Positions 46,018 to 57,602 are shown, counted from the first letter of the stretch. The stretch: 64,000 nucleotides of DNA from Apoderus coryli (GCA_911728435.2 OU452204.1:10044001-10108000), one strand, 5' to 3'. Translations and numbers: made by a program. The notes: generated by a model not told the origin, from the letters alone.

Positions 46018-46839
46018 CAATTCTTGCCACTGGATTCATTCTACCACAAAATTTCGATAACATTTCGGTTATATTTAGAAAAAATCGCACTTACTATAAA
46101 CTTTCTTTCTAACCTTGAAAACCAAAAACAAACTGGTAAATACATGACCATTAGAATAAAAACAGTTTCTCTATTATACATTTTAATGATGCTCTAAAAA
46201 ATTTAAAGATGAAAGCGACATGTTATATTTTACGCCTTCTAATGAGGTATAAGCTTTGACAACCTATTCTAAAGAGAAAATAAGCACAAAAAACAACAAG
46301 AATTAATTATTTTCACCCTTCCCATAATGTTTTCAGGTGCATTATAACGTGAAGAATCTCACTTAGAAATTGCTGGAAACTTAAATATACAAGTTTTGTA
46401 GGCATAGGTTTTTGGCATAAGGATCTTACCTATATGTGTAAAAGAATTATAGCCTATATAGTAATTAAAAAGTAACGTCTCCAATTAAATAAACACCAAC
46501 AATTAAAGAGAAACATAATGAAGCCACAACTCCGCAAGCCATTAAAATTTTTGTTTCCTTAATATTTGCGTTCAATTGAAACATAGTTCAGATATTTTTT
46601 TAATAAATGTTATACCTATGATGCAGCTGCCCATCTTTTTAATTGTGCAAGATGCAAAGTCTTCTTTAATTAAAGGCCCCCACTTAAAATTAACCTACAC
46701 CTTTAATTAACTTAAATCCAAAGGGTCAGTACGAAAATTCATTCAACTAAACATACTTCACCTTTACCAAGAAATAATGAACCTATTACATTAATCTTAA
46801 TAATTATACCTCCGCTTTGATTCTCAAACATATTAAGGG
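46018..46839. other. Ccn intron, no gene recognised
   Basis: AT-rich sequence between the inverted-repeat element and an RT relic. A 67-codon open frame (45994-46197) starts inside the element and has no domain. Confidence 0.45.
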
Positions 46840-46844
46840 AAATT

Positions 46845-47525
46845 AATTACGGAATTCGAGGGACTCCATTGGAATGGTTCAAGTCGTATCTCAGCAACAG
46901 AAGTCAAGTGGAGTTTCACAGGGTTCGATACTGGGTCCTATTTTGCTTTTGCTGTTTATCAACGACGTTATTTGCCTGGATAGCAATGATAAAGTGTGTC
47001 TGATCACCATCCATTCATAGAGTGACTCTAACCTTTTGTGCTTGATCACTGCGATAACAAAACTTGTGTCATATAAAGATATGTATGCAGGATGTATGGA
47101 TGGGTCGTTTCTTCTGTGAGGATTCTGAACCTTGTGGACAGCGCCATAAAGTGGATTTTGCACATCGATGCGTTATCAAAAAAACTAAGCTCTGCCTGTT
47201 TTCCGTTAAGATCAAAGAACTTAACTTGTCAACTTCCATAACAATCTACTTTACACTTTTCAAATCCCATCTTTGATACGCTCTCTCAGTCTGGTGTACA
47301 TCATGCTGTGCAACATGGCGTATTTTTAGATTATAACAAAGAGCTGTTCGATATTCTCTGAAATTACACTACACCGTCCATTGCCAGGACTTTTTCAAAA
47401 AGTTTAAAATACCAGCACTCCCTTCCTTATTCATATTGGAGTCGGTCTGCTTAATCCGCAAACACGTGTCAGAATTAATCAAAAGCTCCATTTTGTACAA
47501 CGCAAAGAAAATGCACAACTATATG
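46845..47525 (+). pseudogene. Non-LTR retrotransposon RT relic, split by an insertion
   Basis: The plus strand reads GIRGTPLEWFKSYLSNRSQ (about 46855-46910), then after a short deletion SGVSQGSILGPILLLLFIND (46905-46965), the RT palm entry motif of Jockey/CR1-like elements. The Y-A-D-D box is not readable. Further on, IPALPSLFILESVCLIRKHV (about 47410-47470) is a typical C-terminal segment. The last residues before the 2.9-kb element read N-A-K-K-M-H-N-Y-M-P-V; the coding text resumes after the element at 50385. It is inactive and intronic, on the strand opposite to Ccn. Confidence 0.75.
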
Positions 47526-47532
47526 CCAGTAG
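47526..47532. repeat. 7-bp target site duplication of copy 2
   Basis: CCAGTAG immediately precedes the terminal repeat at 47533 and recurs at 50378-50384 immediately after the other end. Confidence 0.9.
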
Positions 47533-50377
47533 CAAAGATTAATCTACAAAATAGATAGTCAGCGTATATGGGAAATAAAACAAAAATTGAAACTGTCTCG
47601 ACACGAGCTACATCTATTAGAAAAACATGCAACCATGGAAATTGTAGATGGCGTTATATGTATTGTGTTGAAATAAAATAATCATATGGGCAATGTTAGA
47701 CAAGGACGAGTATACTTTCCCCTACGAGGTGGGAGTTTGTTTTTATATTATAGGTATCATATATGTACTACTGTGCAGCAGTGTTTTTTGTTTAAAATTA
47801 TATGGTATACGTATACCTATCTACGCAAAGATTAATGTGTATGGACGAAAATAAAAGAAATTACTATAATAGTATAAATATACAGGGCTGGTTTATTAAA
47901 TGTTTTAGACAATAATTTTAAATGACTAAAATATTATTATTTTAGTCATTTAATTTTAAATTTCGGATATAAGGATGCATCAAAAAGTTATATTTAAATT
48001 AACGAAATTTGGCGTTATAGATAGGACTTCCGGTTATTACCTGATTCAGTTTTAAGAATCAAACTCAAACAGCAGATTCAACTTGTCGTTAACATTATGA
48101 AAAAATAAATCTCAGAGGCGGGTAAATTAAAGGGGCATACAGGCGTGAAATGCTACCCTAACTTTTTTATGCACATTTTTTGCGTGTGTTTCAATTCGGA
48201 GATGTAAAATCTAACAAATTATATACGTAATAAATGTATCCTTCTGTGATATTGATAGAAAGTCATCGTTATCGCGTAATATCGATTTTAAGAAATGTTA
48301 ATATTAAAAAGGCTGTGCTTTTTACAAGTTGCTGAAGTAAATAAGGTTTGAAATTTCCAGCATGACAATAATTATTTAAAAAAATACGGTTTCGAAATGC
48401 AGGATGTAAAAAATTAGAATTTTTAATCTGTTTTTAATGAAAATTTAAATCTATTGAGAAATATGGTTCAGGGTTTTTGTGAAATGTATTTTACTCCAAA
48501 GATTCTACTCATCGATTATAACCGAATTAATTTACTCAAAAATATCTATACTAGTAAAATAACACAATTATCACAATTAGGTTCAAATTCTGCAACGCCG
48601 AATTGAAAAAAAACTTACAGTCTCCTTAATATTGGTTTTTGTGCAATGATCATAAAACTTTAAAAAACTAACGATTTATGTAGATTGTATTGTTAACACG
48701 TTTCGTAAAAAGCTTTAAAAACCCACCAACAGGGTGTTAAAAGTATCACGACAATAACTTTTTTCATGTTTTAACAAGTACAATCGTCTGCTTCAGATTG
48801 ATCCTTAAAAACTGAATAACAGTTTCTCTATATAAAAAAATAAAACTCGTAAATATCATCCCCAAACATTTAATTTGAATACAATTACATAACACCATAT
48901 TTGAAAGTTTGACAGATTTGCAAATTGCAAATCAAAGTATCTATGTATACAGGGTGTTGCATAAGTACTTGTACAAACTTTAAAGGGTGATTTTTTGACT
49001 AATTTTAAGATACAAATTTCATATGTACATGGGTTCGCTACGGCTTGGTTTTCGAGATACAGGTAGTTCAAAAAGAATATTATATTTAGGATTATATGCT
49101 TGTTCAATAGCATCGCAATTTGATGCAATTCGGGATACAGGTGTATTGATGACACCAGAGCTGTCAAAAGAACTAATAAAAAATACGAAAAATAACAAAA
49201 TACAAATATCATTCAAAAGACAACAATGCACATAATAGTCGGTACCAAGCCAAATAGGTAGTAGGTAAATATAGATTTATTTTGTTTCGGGCTTGGGCTT
49301 GGCACCGACTTATTGTAATCAAAACTACCCACCAAACGGATACATTTAATTTTACGCAGATGCTCAAAATGTTAACTTTCTTTCATTAATAGAGACCTGT
49401 GAAGTGAGCTTACCTCTTACGCCCACGTATTAAGTATTAAGTTTCAGTTATCAGTTATAATTTTTTATTTTCCAAGAAAGCGAAACGAGATATTTAAAAC
49501 GGCATTGCGCCGCCCTCATGTATACCTCCGGGGGCGGCATCGAAAATCGCTACACGTCACAAACTTGTAAATGCTTAGAACTACCCCTATATCAAATTTC
49601 TATTTTCTATCTTTTTTGTTTCATACCCAAAGCCCTATTCCTACCGAACTTATTATTTACCCGAAGAAACATTAAAAAGAAGTAAAATTTAAGTACCTAA
49701 ACCGATAAAGTGGAACTTATACCTGAAGAAGAGACACACTATTATAATAGGTATACCTAATATAATATAGGTAGCACTGATAATTTTTTTATTATAGGTA
49801 TTATAAGAGCTACAACAATCTTGTTACATCTTTGCCACATTGTCTACGTGAAATATTTAGTCAAAAGTATGTTTCTATCTAAAAGCTTTTCATTTAACGA
49901 TTGTTCGCCACTGATCATGGGACTGGTCTAGTCTTGAAACATGTATGACATGGATTAAATATTATTATATTAAATTTAATTCTTAGAGATTAGGCTTTTA
50001 TTTCAATACTGTACTTGTAATAAATCACCCTGTGTGTTTCTTTTACCGACGAATTGGCAACAGCACGACACACACCACATTCGCTTGTTTTTTTTTCTAC
50101 CCTCCCTGCGTATCCCCTCCAGATTAATACAGAATTTCATCAATTTCTCTCTCTGACAATACAGCATTGCCGGTGCATATCTGTTGCAAATGATCTAAAT
50201 AATTGTTATACGTTGCGTTTTGTTTTTGATATTAATAAACTACAAAACGGTTTCTGGCTGTGACAATACTGCTCTATGCTTTACACGCTAGTCTACGCCA
50301 CGTAGTGGCAGGCATACTTAGAGATGTTCTGATTTTAATGCATTGGGCTGACTATCTATTGTGTAGATTAATCTTTG
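47533..50377 (-). mobile_element. 2.9-kb non-coding DNA transposon, copy 2 (inverted)
   Basis: It is nearly identical to 19395-22272 along its whole length but in the opposite orientation. The 31-bp terminal repeat is perfect at the right end and has one mismatch at the left (ACAAA for ACACA). The flanking 7-bp duplication is CCAGTAG. The copy is 2845 bp. Part of the length difference is a deletion of about 26 bp between short ACT matches (copy 1 has the extra T-rich sequence near 20865-20890). Open frames shared with copy 1 (for example 49023-49235 and 50054-50263) are conserved only as far as the DNA is and show no domain. It splits a non-LTR relic. Confidence 0.92.
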
Positions 50378-50384
50378 CCAGTAG

Positions 50385-50470
50385 TAATCAAATCCTTATC
50401 ATCCCTTCCTAAATTCCGTAAAGCTCTAAAAACATACTTATTATTATTCAGTAAATTACTTTTTTATCAT
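50385..50470 (+). pseudogene. Continuation of the split RT relic
   Basis: Directly after the right target duplication the frame interrupted at 47532 continues as VIKSLSSLPKFRKALKTYLL. This is the family's very C-terminal P-x-x-I-K-x-L-x-x-x-x-x-F-K/R-x-x-L-K-x-Y-L motif. It supports the claim that copy 2 inserted cleanly into a pre-existing retrotransposon copy. Confidence 0.75.
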
Positions 50471-51617
50471 CATCATTGGTGATAGTTAATTTGTATATTA
50501 CGTAATTATTAATTATAATTATTTGTGATTTGTTTAACTACGAGTATATGTAATTGTTTTGCTGTGTCTCTATTTATTTATTTGATTATGTACCTGCACA
50601 ATATACCTAGTGTATCATTGTATTTATTATTCATATAATTTATTTGTTTGTAACAATCTTCTCTACTAATTATTGTATTCATTTTTTGACAAATATATCT
50701 ATTTAGGTATTTATTTATTCACAAGCAGCTATTTGATTTTGTTATTATTCGTATAGTATTCTGCGAGGGTTAAACTGCAGCAAAATATCTTGGGAATTAG
50801 TGGAATTAGTACAGGAATTATTCGAGGTAGCATTCAAAGTATTAGTATTAGCTTGACGAGGAAGTATGCAATTGTAACATTGCAGTTTTTCAAAACGAGT
50901 GCCGAAAAATGGACAGAATATTATGCAATTGAAAAAAAGAAAAGAAAATCCAACTGTTTAGCAAAGGGGACAAACAGCAGATAAAAAGAGAGAGAACAGA
51001 TGATATATATACCTTCAGGGCAGAGTTCCAGGCTCTCTGATAGCAAAAGAAGAGTGCCTGGAGGACTATCAAGGCAGAGACAGACTATTTTCACAGCTAA
51101 CATTGTGTGTATGTTAGCTGTTCTTTTATCACGTCACGTGAGATCACATGGTAGTAGGTACGCAATGTCACGGACAGTTTTACCCATTTACAAGACAAAA
51201 CAACGTAAGTTCTACAAAGTGTGTGTGGAACATAAAATCAATTACATCAACAACATAGAGCAAACAATACAATAAAAAATTTAACATGACTTTCGTCAAA
51301 GTTTTAAAAAGAGTATAAGAAATCCAATCTCGTTTATTCACAGTTAAAATAGATTAAAAAATTGACATAATAACAGAGAAGCTTATAAAACAGTTACCGC
51401 AAATTCACGCCTATGATTCGAATAGTAAATCACCAATCCTCCTTATAAAAAATTCAGATGAGTCGTGATTTATACCGAGACACGAGTGATGCTACGCTCA
51501 TTATATTATTATTAGATATGGTATTAAAGGAGTGTTTTGGTGAACTGGTCAAACGAGTTTTTCAATATCATCATAAGGTATCAAACATTTTTCACTAGCG
51601 AAACAAATAACCATTAC
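50471..51617. other. Ccn intron, no gene recognised
   Basis: AT-rich. It includes a hairpin (about 51090-51120, CAGCTAACAT...ATGTTAGCTG). The overlapping 60-91-codon open frames at 50790-51275 show no domain and no splice support. Confidence 0.45.
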
Positions 51618-51747
51618 CTGTTTGACTGTCACACATCCATTCTCTGCAACATTGATTTGGTATTTCCACTAATCTAGGGTGTTGGCAGGAGCCCCTTGGT
51701 GATATGTGCTCTTGTGGACATAGCGAAGAACAACCATAGGTTCCATT
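51618..51747 (-). CDS. Ccn: CCN-family protein, second VWC exon
   Basis: Acceptor TTATAG and donor ACAG|GTAATG bound 130 nt, entering in phase 0 and leaving in phase 1. The product reads NGTYGCSSLCPQEHISPRGS then CQHPRLVEIPNQCCREWMCD and S-Q-T. This is the second half of the von Willebrand factor type C domain of CCN proteins: G-C-x-x-L-C-P ... C-x-x-P-R-L-V-x-x-P-x-x-C-C-x-x-W-x-C. In vertebrate CCNs this module binds BMP/TGF-beta ligands (established knowledge). Joined to the exon at 58275-58366 it reads through QCACQ|NGTYGC, the expected join. Confidence 0.93.
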
Positions 51748-52465
51748 CTATAATAGAAAATACACATTCTTTGGAAAAATTATATAAAATTAAAAACATT
51801 TTTTTTAAGATTTAATAATTAAAGGTTATTTGAATTACAGTAAACTTAACTTAAGCTTAAGCGTAATCTCTGTCGTAGATGCAGGGTTCGGTACTTTCGC
51901 GATCAGATATTCTAACGACATCTAGTTTAGTAGGATTCTATCGCTTATTTATGTTTTTTCTGAATAATAAATTTAATTATTAAACAATCAATAAATCACT
52001 TCCAAACTACATCAGTGCAACAACGAACTTCTTTAATTTCACGCTCGGGGAACGAATGGTAATGCACTTTTGATCCACCAAACATATACAGGGATGACCA
52101 AAAGTCACGCATAAATTCGATAAAATTTTAAGGAAATTGTTTTCGAAGAAACGCTCGCACATGTAATTTTTAGATTGAAATTAATTTTTCGACGCAACTG
52201 TATGCAGGGTCGATCGTGTAGGATATAAACGTAATAGCTTATTTTTCTTTGCCTCTTTTATATTATTTGATTCTCCATAAGATTATAACAATATTTGATA
52301 TGTGATAAGAATCACACGGTTATCGCAATATTTACACAATCTCTTTAATTGTTAAGTTTCCTGTGTTTTTCCTTTATTGTCAATTGCTCCAAACAAGACA
52401 GCAACATGTATTTTTTAAAACTGACCATCGATTGCCTTGTCTGGCGTAAAAGTTAAAATTAAAGC
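51748..52465. other. Ccn intron, no gene recognised
   Basis: AT-rich. A TATACAGGGATGACCAAAAG motif near 52085 resembles a mariner-type end and could be the left end of the degraded mariner that follows. Confidence 0.4.
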
Positions 52466-52679
52466 GAAAAGTTGAATATTTTAAGTGAAACTCAGCAAAA
52501 TGAGGTTTGCGAAATGCTTAATAACAAATGTCCTGACACTAGGATATGTCAGTCCTGCAGAGTTTCCACTTCCACATTTTCTAAAACTTATTTATGTATG
52601 CTTTTATCAACAAATTCCTCTGATCCTTATAAACTTTCAAGACCCGTAAGAGAATGAGTGAATGAGATGTAGCATCCTC

Positions 52680-53335
52680 TCTGTTGCGCAACTATTCGTT
52701 TTCTCGCAGACGAAGGTGTAAAGTAAAGGAAAATTTGCATGGAACTTGTAGCATAGTTCGGGAAGCAACTTTAAAATACTAGCATGGTGGGTTTCAGGTC
52801 GGCCCACCCAAGCACAAAATAATGTATAGAAAGATATCTCTCAGCGACTTTTGAAGAAAAAGGATAGTCTTGTAATGTGACATGAAACGTGGGTCCACTA
52901 CTATTACGCAGGGAAGAAGTAATCGAAGGTGGTGTGAAGGATCCTGAAGAAGATGCGCTAATCCTAACGGAAACTCAACAGTCTCTTTGAGAAAGTGATA
53001 AACATATTATTTTGAGACTCACAAAGTACGTACTAATTGATTTTCTAAATGACCGATTAATCATGAATTCTGCCTACTGCTGCCAGCTGTTAGATAACGC
53101 TGGTTATTGTAACAAAAAATAGAGAAAATCGGGTTGAGCTGTCCTTCATCTGCATGAAAAGGTTTGGCTGTATACAATAGCTGTAACTCGAGATAAACTC
53201 ATACAATTACACTAGGAAACTCTTAAGCACCCACCTAAAGAAAGAAGTATTAGGAGGTGCAACTGATTTTCGGACCAGCTGCCGTTTTTCTTCATGGAAG
53301 GGATTATGAAGCTCCTTAATCGATATCAGTAAGAA
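52680..53335 (+). pseudogene. Degraded mariner transposase (irritans-like)
   Basis: Scattered in-frame pieces are recognisable on the plus strand. About 52875-52920 resembles the first catalytic box (H-E-T-W-V-H-Y-Y, usual form D-E-T-W-I-H). About 53030-53105 reads ILIDFLNDRLIMNSAYCCQL, L-D-N-A-G, the segment before the second aspartate. About 53135-53230 reads LHLHEKVWLYTIAVTRDKLI and ETLKHPPKE, where the family has H-D-N-A-R-P-H and H-P-P-Y-S-P-D-L. The end near 53290-53320 reads FFMEGIMKLLNRYQ. Stops and frameshifts are frequent, and two of the three catalytic residues are lost. It is an old relic in the Ccn intron. Confidence 0.55.
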
Positions 53336-53382
53336 TATTTCTAATTAAGGAAACTATGAGATACTTAATTTTAATTTCATAG

Positions 53383-53556
53383 TTATTTTTAATTTTTTTA
53401 CATTTTTGGTTAAATTTGAATGTCCCTCGAATTACACAATATGTTGCCAAAATACTAGAACTAATATAATGTCAATGTGGAATTTAGATCTGCAACATAT
53501 TGTGTAATTCGAGGGACATTCAAATTTAACCAAAAATGTAAAAAAATTAAAAATAA
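53383..53556. repeat. Perfect 65-bp inverted repeat, 44-nt loop
   Basis: Arms 53383-53447 and 53492-53556 are exact reverse complements, containing TGTCCCTCGAATTACACAAT. No mismatch is visible, in a region where other repeats are heavily diverged. No target duplication is evident. If transcribed it would form a long perfect stem. Confidence 0.85.
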
Positions 53557-55420
53557 TCGATATAGAAAAGTCAAAGCTCGAAAAATTCTACACCTACTTT
53601 ATATATTTTTGTATAATTGTTTATTTAAAAGAGTACACCTTTAGATTATTTACTGAAATCAATTTCAATTGACTTCTTAAAATTTCTAAACCGCCAAAAC
53701 GTAGCTGTGTGTTTGACAATGAACTTCTCCAAAATTTATATTTCCTATACCGATGTTCCCGTAACTTTCTTACTATCTTCTATCTATCTATCTTGAAAGA
53801 AGTATGATATAAACCGAAAGGAATGGCGGGGAAGGGATTTTTAAAAGTTTCTGTTTGAAAGTCAGGCCAAGTTCAAAATCAGCTTCATCCAAAAATATAC
53901 GTTTAGGATATAAATTTTTCAGCTCAATCAAAGTTCGCATAAAGGAGTGATCACATTGTAATCAAATAATCTTTTGATAACATTTTTTTCAAAGAAATAC
54001 CAATTAAGTTCGAGTTGGTATTCGTGGATTTTCACGAAAACTTTAGTCAACGACAGCAATCGTGTTAGCTGTTGGCATCAGATGAGTATGCGGGAAGCTT
54101 TGTTATCATGCAAGGCAATTTCACAACATCTGTAATTGAATTTTTTCATGAGAGCTGCGAAAATGCAAGAGATGGGCCAACCTTTATTGCATTCGTTGCT
54201 TTGAAATTGCTAAATGATAAACTTCAGCTAATATTTGATCCAAGTAGCACCTACCTATGAATTAATTTAAGACTTGCAAGTTAGAAAAGTGAAAATACTT
54301 TTTTATTTAGGTTAATCCACATATTGTGTTTCATTAAAAGTTTTGCATCTTATTTTCCAGTTTCGTCTAATATGGTCTAAATTGTTCTAAGAAAAACTTT
54401 GTTCTACAGACAAGAAAAACAAATTTAAAATTCGGAAACATGCTGCATGCGCTAATACCTATTTAGGATAACAAAATAATAAAAGTAAGAGATTCGCCGA
54501 AGTTTCCAAACAAGATGTTACGAGTATACTGTCAAAACATTGTTGGTTCATTTGAAACCGAGGGATAAACTCATTTTTGGAAGAGAATTTACATGTGACA
54601 ACTTTTTGGGTAAGTATATGTATATATGGAATAAGCGAGGAAGTTCTTGAAGAAGTTTTATGTGTGATGAATGGAAGTTTGTTTAAGAAACAACAATTTC
54701 AAATGTGTTTTCGTGTATCGTATATTTGTATATGGAGGATGATTTTTCTTGAGTGCCGTCTTTCAAAATCTACGAAAGGTAACTGTCTAGAATTTCAAAA
54801 ATGGCTATCACAGGAAATTGTGTAGGTCAAAAATTATATTTTTAATGTTATGGCACTTTCCGTTACAGTAGAAGTAAACCCCATCTTGTTATTAGAAAAG
54901 GAATAACTTATTTTTTAGAACCCTTAAACCTTTTTTGCCGACCAATTTTTAGTGACAATATTAAAGTTTCGATTTAAATTTTTTCCGCTATGCCACAAAA
55001 TTATTCAGTTTACAATTCACAATTTTTGAATTCATAACAAAAACTCACTACTATTTACAATCTTATAACAATGGAGTTCCGTTTACAATCTTACAAGCAA
55101 AAACAGAAAATATATATTAATTAATTATATAAAAAATATCATATTTTTCCTAATATAATGAAAATCTAAATACCCATACCAAAGAAAGGAAATTCTTAAA
55201 CTAGCGATAAAGAGAAAAAAATAACGAAAAACAAAAGTACTCTTTCCAGTTATAAATTGATAAATGATAGACATTTATAACACTATAATTTATAATATTA
55301 AATGCAAAAACAAAAAAGAAAACATAGGTAAAGAAACAATGAGCGTATATCAGCTGCATATTACAGAAATCAATCATTCTTAAACATTAATAAAACATGA
55401 AACAAAATAACAATATAGGG
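53557..55420. other. Ccn intron, no gene recognised
   Basis: AT-rich. On the minus strand a patch at about 53870-53950 (FMRTLIELKNLYPKRIFLDE) looks protein-like but I cannot place it. The plus-strand frames 54072-54260 and 54577-54825 have no recognised domain. Confidence 0.4.
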
Positions 55421-55424
55421 GACA

Positions 55425-55690
55425 ATGTTGACAAAAAGACGAAAAGTACAAAGGGCGAACAATCACTCATTTCAAACAAATGGTCGCAGTTTCAGACACC
55501 CAAGAAGAAAATTAACAACTTTGCTGATGTCCGATAAAGTAGGTTTATTTAAAGTTGACACGAATCGTTCAACATTTTGCGTTATTGGGACACTATTACG
55601 AAGGCCAGAGTATAGTGGACATTCAAAGTATATGTGGTGAAGTGTTTCATTGACAAGTAGGTTGTTTATATTTGCAGAAATGAATATTAC
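55425..55690 (-). pseudogene. Non-LTR retrotransposon C-terminus (zinc knuckle)
   Basis: Read on the minus strand: IFISANINNLLVNETLHHIY then FECPLYSGLRN, the E-T-x-x-H-I-x-x-x-C-P-x-Y pattern found after the RNase H or at the C-terminus of several insect non-LTR polyproteins, followed by a LSDISKVVNFLL tail. The text continues upstream, across the piggyBac-like insertion, into 56418-57060. Confidence 0.65.
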
Positions 55691-55694
55691 TTAA

Positions 55695-56413
55695 CACGTT
55701 CACTTCTCATGAGTCATTAATAAATCATTCGCTATATCTGTCATGTGCGCGTGACTTATAAATACGTCATTTGTCCAACAAGTTTTCAAGCGATAACGAA
55801 AAGTTAGCACTGCAGCATTCGAGTTTGTTTTACGTTAGCGTGGTCCTAAGGGGTTGAAAAATAAAAAAAACAATACTGGGGCGAGTTAATGATGTGAGGG
55901 TAAAGAAATGTGGCCATATGATGCTGTAACCTTGAATTGCCTATCGGTTACACGTGTTTTCCGGCCTTTAGTTGTTATTGTAGCTCTGCAATATTAGGGT
56001 GGATTTTACATTTTACGTGATGGTTGTTATACGTGTTGAAAATAAAAAAAAAGCCATAGTGATGACGGAAGATGAGGCCGGGCCTTCTAAAGCAAAAAGG
56101 ATCCGAACTAGTTCGAAAAAAGTATATATACAACCTTTATCTGAACGGGAGTTAGAACAAATGTTGTATGAAACAGGTTTCTGCAAAAATTAAGGCCATG
56201 ACCTATAATTAAGACATCAGCATTATGCTACTATTATAGTGCCCAGTGCGCGTGAGTTATTTAGACGTCATGGCCCTTTTGGCCCTAAATTTTGCAGAAA
56301 CTTATTTTAGGTCAGTTCTAAAAGCAATTTCTCAAAGAAATACCTTAGATTTATGTAAAAAAGTTTGTTAGCACTAGACGCCCTCGTTCTAAATCGGAGT
56401 CGAAACGAACGTG
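55695..56413 (+). mobile_element. piggyBac-like element, about 719 bp
   Basis: TTAA flanks both ends (55691-55694 and 56414-56417), and the ends are inverted: CACGTTC on the left, GAACGTG on the right. TTAA duplications with short terminal repeats starting CAC fit the piggyBac superfamily, although canonical piggyBac ends start CCC. The insertion interrupts a non-LTR coding relic whose frame resumes on the other side. The interior carries one 64-codon frame, too short for a transposase, so it is non-autonomous. Confidence 0.7.
55999..56193 (+). pseudogene. Possible piggyBac transposase N-terminus
   Basis: 64 codons starting at ATG 55999 include EDEAGPSKAKRIRTSSKKVY and PLSERELEQMLYETGF. A basic or acidic linker followed by an L-S/T-x-x-E-L-E-x-M-L helix resembles N-termini of some insect piggyBac transposases, but the match is loose. 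It ends in a stop well before any DDD core. The position inside the TTAA-flanked element is the main support. Confidence 0.35.
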
Positions 56414-56417
56414 TTAA

Positions 56418-57060
56418 CCTAATTTGGGCTAAAATCCTTATGTAATGAATTGAGGCATTAAAGTTTATATAAATTGGAGCTGTGTGAGAAATCGTCAACC
56501 AGTAATAATATAAAGGTGATCTAGAATTCTGGACCAGAGACAAATCCTTACTAAAACATTCGTTCAGGTGTTGCCTAATAATGTCATCTTTAGCTGATTT
56601 TAGTGAATGGTACGGTATTAATGAAGCAATCGTTCACTTGTTTAAGCCAATTATATCTGATATCAGCCTCTCTATATTGCATAAGCTGAAAACATCTTAA
56701 AAAACAAATCCTGGAGTCTCTGGCGCCATCCATCCTCAGAATCTTCAGCAGCCCGCTTAAATCAAGTTTTAGAACAGTACAAGAAACCGGCAATCTACCG
56801 CATTCCAGTCTTAACATAGCATCTGCTGTATTTTTTGGCAGTAAGAGTAGTCCTTTAAAGAAACTTGTTTGTACTCTTTCGAGAATATCACAGTATCTCA
56901 AACTCCAAACGGGAACACATGAAGAAAATGAACTTAAAATAATTAAGTCAAAAAGCTTGATTTTCGATGCCCAATCACTGGATCTAGAGCGTGAGAGTAA
57001 ATTTAGGACCGCGCCAGTTGCTTGTTTGGCCTTAGAAACCGTTGACTCAGCCATAGCCCT
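56418..57060 (-). pseudogene. Non-LTR retrotransposon, post-RT region
   Basis: A 154-codon minus-strand frame (56590-57054) reads AVLNLLSRSRSSDWASKIKL, F-D-L-I-I-L, then VPVWSLRYCDILERVQTSFF, KGLLLLPKNTADAMLRLECG. This is the region after the RT palm in non-LTR polyproteins (family form ...Y-G-x-x-V-W ... L-E-x-x-Q-x-x-F-F-K-x-L-L-x-L-P-x-x-T-P). A second frame (56307-56543) gives SPLYYYWLTISHTAPIYINF and RILAQIRL up to the piggyBac insertion site. The RT palm itself is not seen upstream. It is a 5'-truncated inactive copy in the Ccn intron, on the same strand as the gene. Confidence 0.75.
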
Positions 57061-57100
57061 GAAAACGATAGTAGAAGAGAAAGTAAATACCTAAAAGTTT

Positions 57101-57602
57101 TCACAACATTAAGTAATAAGCCTTTTTAAACAAAGTTATCTTGTTTAAGTCGAGTTGACTATTTATATGTTGGTACATATTAAATCTAACTACATGACAT
57201 GAAGAAATCAGGGGAGAATTGGCACAAGCCACAGAAACGCACAAGAAGCAACAATAATTCATTTCCGTAGAAGAGCAAATCAAAGATATTTGATTATTCA
57301 TATATACTGTATATTATTTATAGCCTCTACATGCTGTTGCAAATTTTGATATATTCCGTTAGACCTGACATGTATGGACCTAAATTGTTCCATGATGTAA
57401 ATTTAAATATGGTAATACTATAGATATTTATTAGCCCTAGTAAGAGTATGATGGAAGTACATACAACAATCGAATTAAAGGTAGGGTACATGTGTACAAA
57501 AATACTGGTTTCTAAAAGTGTTAAAAATATCAGAATTGTTGAATATATTCTATTGTTTTTCTGAATCACTTTATAATTTTGAGCAATGTTTAATAGATTC
57601 AT
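57101..57602 (-). pseudogene. Membrane-protein-like open frames, possible chemoreceptor relic
   Basis: A 91-codon minus-strand frame (57327-57602) has two hydrophobic stretches likely to span a membrane (STILIFLTLLETSIFVHMY and VVCTSIILLLGLINIYSITI), followed by a F-K-F-T-S-W-N-N-L motif. After stops, 57101-57301 contains VRFNMYQHINSQLDLNK. The arrangement hydrophobic-hydrophobic-(F/S-W-x-x-L)...(Y-x-x-I-N-x-x-L) is loosely reminiscent of insect gustatory receptors. No splice junctions were found and the frames are broken, so this is only a suggestion; AT-rich DNA also yields hydrophobic frames by chance. Confidence 0.2.

Noticed and set aside
54072..54825. Plus-strand frames at 54.07-54.26 and 54.58-54.83 kb as host exons
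   Set aside because: No domain, no convincing splice sites, and nearby minus-strand text looks more protein-like but could not be placed.
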